Of a stretch of DNA of 64,000 nt, positions 58,587 through 64,000 are shown piece by piece; the first letter of the stretch is position 1, and the number at the start of each line of letters is the position of its first letter. The DNA is taken from contig CAZZNQ010000004.1 in NCBI GenBank assembly GCA_964655775.1, positions 1 through 64,000 of the forward strand. The letters run 5' to 3'. This stretch comes from CAZZNQ01 sp964655775. Its GTDB lineage: Bacteria; Planctomycetota; Brocadiia; SM23-32. Under the pieces are notes generated by a model. That model searched no databases, had not been told where the DNA came from, and was given only the letters and a program-made list of their open reading frames with translations. A program made the position numbers and the translations under genes.

Positions 58587-59419
58587 TCGAGGTATTCCCG
58601 AGGGGGTCTGCGCAGGTAGCGCTCGGAGAAGATGTCTTCGGGCAGGTCTATTGCGTATTCCACGTCGGTGTAATCGGCCACGGTGCGCGCCGTGTCGCTT
58701 CCCTGCTCGCGCAGGTCGCGCATCTCGGTCTTCAGGGCCGTCCAGTAGCCGTCCACCTTGTCCATGCCGAGCACGCGATACTGGCGGTATTTCTTGCCCG
58801 CCTTGTCGTAGTAGTACGCATGCAGGGGCATGAACGTGGTGCGATGGATGTACATCTCGTAGTAGGAGAACTCGACCACGTCCGCGTCTTTCGGCGTGTT
58901 CTTGAGCACGTAGTAGTTCTCGGTGGTTTTCACCAGCTCGTGTTCGTCGTCGTTGATCGAGCGGCCGGACACGTCTTCGTAGAAGAAATGGGTACCGACG
59001 AAGCTCGTCCTCTTGTCGGTGGCCGCGATGCGGTTCACCAGGTCCAGGCTCGGGTTGTAGAGCCAGCGGTCATCGTCGCCCTTCTCGTGCTTCCACACCA
59101 GGAACGATGTCCCACGCACGTCCACCGGCCGGAGGAAATAGGCGTAGATCTTCTGGTTGAGGCCTTCCTCGGCGTTGCGCCTCAGGATGATCAGCTCCCG
59201 TTCGCCGCGCACCTTGCCGTCGGCATCGTAGATCTTCATCGTGACGCGTGCCCGTCCGGTGCCGCCCTGGTAGTAGGCGACCTGGTTGGCCTTCCGGACG
59301 ATCTCGTCCACGGACGGCGCATCGGCGGCTACCACCTGCCTTGCGGCGAAGGCGGACAGCAACATGCCGAGAACGGCAAGCGCGGGTACAACGGTCAGTC
59401 TGGTTCGAGCGTTCATCAT
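58583..59419 (-). CDS. LolA-like outer membrane lipoprotein-sorting protein
   Basis: A 278-residue periplasmic protein. After a signal peptide (MMNARTRLTVVPALAVLGMLLS) it has DEIVRKANQVAYYQGGTGRARVTMKIYDADGKVRGERELIILRR and later KNTPKDADVVEFSYYEMYIHRTTFMPLHAYYYDKAGK, the pattern of the outer-membrane lipoprotein-sorting family found next to RND transporters. It probably shuttles a lipid or hydrophobic ligand. The ATG overlaps the RND stop by 4 bp (ATGA), and its own stop overlaps the next start likewise. Confidence 0.85.
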   Translation of the reverse strand: MMNARTRLTVVPALAVLGMLLSAFAARQVVAADAPSVDEIVRKANQVAYYQGGTGRARVTMKIYDADGKVRGERELIILRRNAEEGLNQKIYAYFLRPVDVRGTSFLVWKHEKGDDDRWLYNPSLDLVNRIAATDKRTSFVGTHFFYEDVSGRSINDDEHELVKTTENYYVLKNTPKDADVVEFSYYEMYIHRTTFMPLHAYYYDKAGKKYRQYRVLGMDKVDGYWTALKTEMRDLREQGSDTARTVADYTDVEYAIDLPEDIFSERYLRRPPREYLE

Positions 59420-62400
59420 TGTGTTTCCTTTCCTTGCTGCTCCTGCGCCTGCTGCTCGGCCTGTATACGGCAGGCCCGCCGCCGGCACAGGATACCACAC
59501 ACGGCTACCGACAGGGGTATCAGAATCACGGCCATCCACGTCAGGGCGTTGGGGCCGGCTCCCGACTGGTGGAAGCTTATGGCAAGAAGCGCAACCGCCG
59601 CTATCGAGGCCGCAAAGCAGGCGGCGCAGTTGCAGGTGACGCGCTGAACCTTGAGCGCCGCGAACAACCGGCCCTTCAGCAGGTTCACCAGCGCCGGCAG
59701 AAGCAACAGCGTGGTGACCGCCGCCAGGCCCAGAATCCCCGCCATGAAGAAGCCGACGGTCTTGTACGGCGTAAGGGGCGCCACCAGCAGCGGCAGGAAC
59801 CCCACCGCGACCACAATGGCATTGCGGCTTATGGCCCGGGCCGGCTCGCCGAACACGTGGCCCGACGCGGCATCCCAGGAACCATACTCGCGGACGGCGT
59901 TGCGGGTACGGGCCAGGAAATGGATGGCGAAATCGATGGCCAGGCCCAGCGTCAGCGACGAGAGCACGGCCACGGGCATGTCGTAGTCCTTGCCGACAAG
60001 GCCGATCAGCCCGTAGATCACGGCGATCGTCATTGTCAGCGGAATCATCGACAGCAGGCCCCACAGCGCCGAGTGGAACAGCACCGTCATCAGAATGAAG
60101 ACCACCAGGAAGCTGCCCATGAACGCCTGCAGCATTCCGGCGACCATCTTCTGCTGCCAGGCCACGTTTATGTAAGTCAGCCCGAACCAGTCGTGATCGA
60201 TGGGAACCGGTGGCGTATGGTCGACCATGTATTCGTCTACCTGTGCGATCACCCGCTCCATGTCCTTATTGTCGCCGCTCTTGAGCTGAAGCCACACGTT
60301 GGCGCGGTTGTATTCCGGCGTCACAAAGTGCCACAGGTCGTCCGGCGTGTGGCTGTTGCCGAACTGGAAAAGGCACTCGGCGACCATGCCCGGACTGTCG
60401 GGGACGGAATAGGCATCCTCCTCGCCGCGCAGTTCCTTGTGGACCTTCTTGACGATGTCCACCACGGAGTTGCTCTTGCCCACCACGGTCTCCGATCCGC
60501 GCAGCCCGGGATCGGTGAGGCTGTTCGCGAGCCCCTCCATGTATCGGAGGACCTCGGGACGCTTGAGCGGCTGCTCCAGGAGCAGGCTTTCCGACCGCAC
60601 GGCGGTTCCCACGTCTTCCCATGCGTAGGCCGTCAGCCCTGTGGCCTCCCCGCGCTGGGCATCGAAGGCCTTTGTCACGGCGTCCAGAAGCACATCGGCC
60701 GACTCGGTCTTCTCCGCATTGCTCTCGACCAGGTCACGGGCCGCCGCGAAAACGTCGGCCTGGGGATCATCCGGGTACTGAGTTGCGAAGCGGGCTTCGG
60801 CCTCGTCGATCCGGGTCCACAGGGCGTCGGCGACGTCCTGCGCGCTCTCGGCACCGGGCTGCGGCGTCAGCGCCAGGTACGCCTGGTAGGTGCCGGCGAA
60901 ATGGCTGTTGAGCACGCGGTCCGCCACGCGGATCGGGTGATTGTAAGTGAACCACTTGGTCGGGTTGTCGTTGATGCGTATCTGCGTTATGCCGTAGACC
61001 GCCGCGGCGACGACTAAGGCGGAGGCGCCCAGGATGAGCTTGCCCCGGCGGAAGGTGAAGTCGCCCACCCGGTGCAGCATCCTCGTGAGCGCTGTCGGGG
61101 GAGCTTCGTCGGCGTGCGAGACGCCGAAGCCCTCCAGTCGTCGCTCCGGGATGAACATGATGTAGGCCGGAATGAGCGTAACCGTGAGCAGCCAGGCGAA
61201 CATGATGCCGAATGCGACGAACACGCCGAATACCTGCACGGGCGGGATGGGCGTGAGCGCCAGGGACGCAAAGCCGGCCGCCGACGTCAGCGATGTGTAG
61301 AGCATCGGCACGAACAGTTCTTCCATCACCTTCAGCACGGTCGCCTTCCGGTCGCGCGTGGCCTGATAGCGGTCGAAAAACTCGGACAGGATGTGTATCG
61401 CGTCCAGAACCGCTATCGGCATGATGAAGATGGGGATCATCGAACTCATGATGTGCACCGTGTAGCCCAGCGCAATCAGGAGCCCCATGGTGGCGATAAC
61501 GGAGACAAGGGCGACGATCATCGGGCTGACGATCAACACCGGCTTCCGGAAGAACACGAACAGCAGGATGAAGATGACGACCATGGCCATCGGCGCCGAG
61601 ACCGCCATCTGGATGAACATCTCGTGGCCGAAGGTGTCCTCCGCCACCGGCAGGCCCGTGATGTGATACTCCTCCGGACCGCCCAGCTCAGACGTCATTT
61701 CCTGGAGGCGTTGCGAGACCTGGTATGAAATGTCTTTTGCCGTGATCGGCACGTAGATGCAGATCGCCTTGCCGTCCTCCGAGACGACGGTGCCCTTCAG
61801 CAGGGGGTTGTTCAGCGCGCCGTCCCGCACGGCCAGGCACTCCTCGCGTGTCTCGGGAAGCGGTTTCGACATGAGGTAGGAGAAGTTGACGGTGCCGGCG
61901 CGGTGCTCTATGCGGTCGACCGTTGACGGCGCGAGCAGGTCGATGACAACAACACCCTCTTCCGCCTGCCTAGTGTCCGCCGCGGGTTCGGCGGGAAGGG
62001 GCGCTTCCATGTCGCCGGCGCCGGGAACAGGCGGCTCCTCGCTCGATCCGCCCATCTGCGGCAGGCCGGGTTCTCCGCCCCCGCCCATCTGGGGCAGCCC
62101 CGGTTCCCCATCGGCCGGGCCCGAGCCGGTCGGCAACGGGGGAGGGCTGGTCTCATCGTCGGCGTGCATGGGCTCCGCCCCCTGGGCCTTGGCCTGGGCG
62201 TCCGCCTCCTCCACGTCGCGTAGCTTCCGCATGGCTACGCCGGGCTTCAGCCCGTCGCCGCGCAACAGCTTTGCGAACTCCGTGAGCCGGTACACCTTGC
62301 GAAGCGAGTCGGGATTGAACACGCCGTCCGAGTGCTGCTCGTTGACCACGCCCACGGCGATCATGTCGTGGACGGCAAAAGCTTCCTTCATCTCATGATG

Positions 62401-62547
62401 GAAGACGCGCACCGGGTCCTGGCGGGAGAGCATGTTCTCCGGATCGGTGTCGATCTTGACCAGCGGCATGAAGGCCGCCAGAACCAGCGTTACGCAGACC
62501 ACGGCGATTGCTACGACCCTGGGGTGCTCTACTGAGAACCTGACCAT
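59416..62547 (-). CDS. RND/MMPL-family transporter with a Pro/Met-rich loop insert
   Basis: A 1043-residue RND-superfamily protein: two sets of helices, each with a large periplasmic loop. GLLIALGYTVHIMSSMIPIFIMPIAVLDAIHIL and LTLGLAIDFAIHFLARTRNAV are the signature helix-4-like regions. The first loop holds a low-complexity insert (about 112-197) with two EPGLPQM units and PPVPGAGDMEAPLPAEP. The C-terminus has two additional hydrophobic segments and a Gln-rich tail. Transport of a lipid or hopanoid-like molecule, with the LolA-like partner and barrel, is the likely role. Confidence 0.88.
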   Translation of the reverse strand: MVRFSVEHPRVVAIAVVCVTLVLAAFMPLVKIDTDPENMLSRQDPVRVFHHEMKEAFAVHDMIAVGVVNEQHSDGVFNPDSLRKVYRLTEFAKLLRGDGLKPGVAMRKLRDVEEADAQAKAQGAEPMHADDETSPPPLPTGSGPADGEPGLPQMGGGGEPGLPQMGGSSEEPPVPGAGDMEAPLPAEPAADTRQAEEGVVVIDLLAPSTVDRIEHRAGTVNFSYLMSKPLPETREECLAVRDGALNNPLLKGTVVSEDGKAICIYVPITAKDISYQVSQRLQEMTSELGGPEEYHITGLPVAEDTFGHEMFIQMAVSAPMAMVVIFILLFVFFRKPVLIVSPMIVALVSVIATMGLLIALGYTVHIMSSMIPIFIMPIAVLDAIHILSEFFDRYQATRDRKATVLKVMEELFVPMLYTSLTSAAGFASLALTPIPPVQVFGVFVAFGIMFAWLLTVTLIPAYIMFIPERRLEGFGVSHADEAPPTALTRMLHRVGDFTFRRGKLILGASALVVAAAVYGITQIRINDNPTKWFTYNHPIRVADRVLNSHFAGTYQAYLALTPQPGAESAQDVADALWTRIDEAEARFATQYPDDPQADVFAAARDLVESNAEKTESADVLLDAVTKAFDAQRGEATGLTAYAWEDVGTAVRSESLLLEQPLKRPEVLRYMEGLANSLTDPGLRGSETVVGKSNSVVDIVKKVHKELRGEEDAYSVPDSPGMVAECLFQFGNSHTPDDLWHFVTPEYNRANVWLQLKSGDNKDMERVIAQVDEYMVDHTPPVPIDHDWFGLTYINVAWQQKMVAGMLQAFMGSFLVVFILMTVLFHSALWGLLSMIPLTMTIAVIYGLIGLVGKDYDMPVAVLSSLTLGLAIDFAIHFLARTRNAVREYGSWDAASGHVFGEPARAISRNAIVVAVGFLPLLVAPLTPYKTVGFFMAGILGLAAVTTLLLLPALVNLLKGRLFAALKVQRVTCNCAACFAASIAAVALLAISFHQSGAGPNALTWMAVILIPLSVAVCGILCRRRACRIQAEQQAQEQQGKETQ

Positions 62548-62642
62548 GTCGGCCTCTCCACTATCTGCCTCTTGCCGGTGCCGGTTTAATGGTAGACATT
62601 CCTGTCATCCTTTGCCTCACTTGGCCACGCCGACCAGTATGT

Positions 62643-62852
62643 TTACCGAAGCGGGCAGGACCCGTCCGTGCACGTTGCGCAGGAGGCGCTTGCCGTGCGG
62701 CTCTCCTTGACCTTTCCGGAGAAGACGGACAGCAGCCTGGTCATCTTCTCGCTGCCGCAGTCGGGGCAGGCGTGCTCCCGCTTATCCGCGCTGGATTCCA
62801 GCACTTCGATTACGTTGCGACACTCTTCGCACTTGTACTCAAAGATAGGCAT
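62643..62852 (-). CDS. FmdB-family zinc-ribbon protein
   Basis: A 69-residue protein with the FmdB start MPIFEYKCEECRNVIEVLE and a second CPDCGSEKMTRL, giving a four-Cys zinc ribbon. The C-terminal stretch has three more cysteines (CATCTDGSC). FmdB proteins are linked to regulation of formamide metabolism and to small zinc-dependent roles, mostly unproven. It lies 11 bp downstream of the DtxR-type gene and 95 bp upstream of the RND operon. Confidence 0.82.
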   Translation of the reverse strand: MPIFEYKCEECRNVIEVLESSADKREHACPDCGSEKMTRLLSVFSGKVKESRTASASCATCTDGSCPLR

Positions 62853-62863
62853 TGCAGGTTCCC

Positions 62864-63376
62864 TCATATGTTCTCGAGTTGTTCATCTTCCCATTCTTCC
62901 AGCAGTTGGCGGATCCATTCCTGGCAGCTCTTCTGACCGACACGCTCCTCAGCAAAGCATCGGAACCTCTCCAGCCAGCCCGTCTGCACGCGCGGATGGC
63001 GCTTGACGAAGGCCAGGAAGCAGACGATGCGCTTGAGTACTTCCTCGTCCATCGCGTGCTCGATCCGGCGCGCGTTGCTGTCGGCCAGTGGTTCGTCCAC
63101 GTCGAGCACCTCCGACAGGAACCGGCTCAGCACGGCGTGGCGTGCGTAGAGCCTCTCGCCCATCGCGCGGCCTTCGTCGGTCAGGTTAGCGGCCTCATAC
63201 GGTTCGTAGAGAAGGAGGTCGTGCTCGGACAGGCTCCGCAGGGCGGCCGTCACCGTGGACTTATGGACGTCCAGTTCTGCGGCGATGTCTTTCGTTCGCG
63301 CCGCGCCCTTCTCCTCCTGCAGACGGTAGACCGTCTCCAGGTACTGGGCCATCTTCTGTGTGATCGTTTTGTCCAT
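62864..63376 (-). CDS. DtxR/MntR-type metalloregulator
   Basis: A 170-residue regulator of the iron/manganese family. The winged helix at the N-terminus reads QYLETVYRLQEEKGAARTKDIAAELDVHKSTVTAALRSLSEHDLLLYEPYE, and the metal-binding dimer domain has ERLYARHAVLSRFLSEVLDVDEPLADSNARRIEHAMDEEVLKRI with Glu and His ligands. The start at 63376 fits the family. A palindrome between it and its promoter suggests it represses itself. It has no SH3-like third domain. Confidence 0.88.
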   Translation of the reverse strand: MDKTITQKMAQYLETVYRLQEEKGAARTKDIAAELDVHKSTVTAALRSLSEHDLLLYEPYEAANLTDEGRAMGERLYARHAVLSRFLSEVLDVDEPLADSNARRIEHAMDEEVLKRIVCFLAFVKRHPRVQTGWLERFRCFAEERVGQKSCQEWIRQLLEEWEDEQLENI

Positions 63377-63389
63377 AGGCCGGATTAGT

Positions 63390-63402
63390 TTTGGTAACCA
63401 AA
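63390..63402. promoter_or_regulatory. operator of the DtxR-type gene
   Basis: TTTGGTAACCAAA is a perfect palindrome with 6-base arms and one central base, just downstream of the predicted transcription start (near 63404) and 13 bp upstream of the gene start. Its size and AT ends fit a DtxR-family box. Confidence 0.72.
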
Positions 63403-63410
63403 CAATGTAT

Positions 63411-63439
63411 GATATATCAAACTCACGTCGAGTTGTCAA
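63411..63439 (-). promoter_or_regulatory. promoter of the DtxR-type gene
   Basis: On the minus strand TTGACA (63434-63439), 17 bases, TATATC (63411-63416). The operator follows it immediately. Confidence 0.65.
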
Positions 63440-63497
63440 GCTGTACTCGAGATTTTTCGGTGGAAAGGTAGATCTCGGCGTGACGCCGGTCAGCGGA

Positions 63498-64000
63498 TCA
63501 GCGATGCCTTAGGGCGAAGTGGCGTATCACGTCCAACATGAACTCAACCGGATCGTCGCACTCGGCAAGCAGCCGTCGGTGGGCATCCGCCGCCTTGCGT
63601 TTCATCCCGTCGTCGGCGAGCCATTCGCGGCTCCGCTCGGAGGCGTCGCGAACCGAGTGAACGGTCGTCACGTGGCCGTAGCGGCGCTCCATCTCGTCCA
63701 GATAGCCGCGCCGCGACTCCGGGCTCAGGTAGACGGCCGGCGTCCCCAGGCAGGCGGCCTCGGATGCCATGCTGCTGCCTTCGCCCACGTAGAGCCGCGC
63801 GAAGGCCAGCAGGTGGAGCACGTGCTTGACCGGCACGGGATTGACGTATTCCTCAAGCTCCGGCGGCGGCGCCCCCTCAGCGCTGATGACCGGCCGCGCG
63901 CGTTCGGCCACCGCCTCCACAAGATCGATCATGTCCCGCTGCGTGTACCCCTTCACGCCCAGGTCGTGTATCGCCTGCCACTCCTTCAGCCGCAGCACGG
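63498..64000 (-). CDS. DUF354-type protein, C-terminal part (cut by window end)
   Basis: The final 167 residues or so of a longer gene whose start lies beyond base 64000. The sequence LRLKEWQAIHDLGVKGYTQRDMIDLVEAV, LAFARLYVGEGSSMASEAACLGTPAVYLSPESRRGYLDEMERRYGHV resembles DUF354, a GT-B-fold family related to UDP-GlcNAc 2-epimerase. The intact protein would be about 340-350 residues. The GEGSSMASEAACLGTPAV stretch is the nucleotide-binding region. Confidence 0.75.
   Translation of the reverse strand, partial: VLRLKEWQAIHDLGVKGYTQRDMIDLVEAVAERARPVISAEGAPPPELEEYVNPVPVKHVLHLLAFARLYVGEGSSMASEAACLGTPAVYLSPESRRGYLDEMERRYGHVTTVHSVRDASERSREWLADDGMKRKAADAHRRLLAECDDPVEFMLDVIRHFALRHR

Noticed and set aside
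59420..60064. N-terminal extension of the LolA-like gene
   Set aside because: It is an out-of-frame shadow of the RND gene; the signal peptide begins at 59419.
1..64000. CRISPR array, IS element, integrase or prophage
   Set aside because: No spaced direct repeats, terminal inverted repeats with transposase, or phage structural genes were seen; the psp genes are a stress system, not a prophage.

Overview
This 64-kb window is a GC-rich, gene-dense stretch of a bacterial chromosome. I found no tRNA, rRNA, CRISPR array, integrase or transposase. The gene content points to an anaerobic or microaerophilic diderm from the planctomycete neighbourhood (Planctomycetota, Lentisphaerota, Hydrogenedentota or Sumerlaeota are candidates). 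The reasons are two complete ferredoxin-linked 2-oxoacid oxidoreductases, a 2-hydroxyacyl-CoA dehydratase activator, an Mrp/NifX/DUF134 cluster typical of anaerobes, a diiron rubrerythrin-like protein, a membrane-anchored pseudokinase, a tandem pair of DUF6785-type membrane proteins, and an outer membrane (beta-barrel protein, LolA-like protein, phage-shock system). This placement is inferred from gene content only.

Layout. 0.1-6.4 kb: an SSS symporter with its small accessory protein, then iorA-iorB-paaK-ACT, an arylpyruvate to arylacetyl-CoA pathway. 6.4-9.9 kb: a palindromic repeat, two flavoenzyme genes, a Gfo/Idh/MocA oxidoreductase and a GNAT gene, flanked by decayed tails of an S9 peptidase and of a second oxidoreductase. 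9.9-15.7 kb (minus): a Cys-rich small protein, TrpB2, an asparagine-synthase-like protein with a broken glutaminase site, and a large esterase. 15.8-19.6 kb: a phage-shock module, pspA with two PspB-like proteins and pspC, divergent from pspF, with a sigma-54 promoter in front of pspA. 19.6-24.2 kb: beta-CASP nuclease, RsmE, three small membrane or coiled-coil proteins, and RicT. 24.4-29.5 kb: two DUF6785-type paralogs and a sugar-isomerase-like TIM barrel. 29.6-33.1 kb: Hsp20 with a consensus sigma-54 promoter, an NSS transporter and a DUF192 protein whose gene overlaps the transporter antisense. 33.3-39.7 kb: Pgi, two glycosyltransferases and a Nudix-eIF2B fusion. 39.7-42.5 kb (minus): a DUF134-controlled Mrp/NifX operon with a consensus promoter and operator. 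42.6-47.5 kb: rubrerythrin-like protein, MsbA-like exporter with a coupled one-TM protein, and a pseudokinase. 47.6-50.8 kb: thiC, nadA and a dehydratase activator. 50.9-57 kb: a secreted duplicated protein facing xseB-nadK-korDABC, then a radical SAM enzyme. 57-62.5 kb (minus): RND transporter, LolA-like protein and outer-membrane barrel joined by 4-bp overlaps. 62.6-64 kb: FmdB zinc ribbon, a DtxR-type regulator with an operator, and a DUF354 gene cut by the window end.

The most unusual points are the EPGLPxM-type repeats shared by the inner- and outer-membrane proteins of the RND operon, the two sigma-54 promoters that may link the phage-shock and Hsp20 responses, the phage-shock operon with two PspB-like proteins, the self-contained DUF134 promoter and operator, and the Nudix-eIF2B fusion next to glycosyltransferases. 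All family names come from reading translated sequence and recognising motifs; no database search was run.
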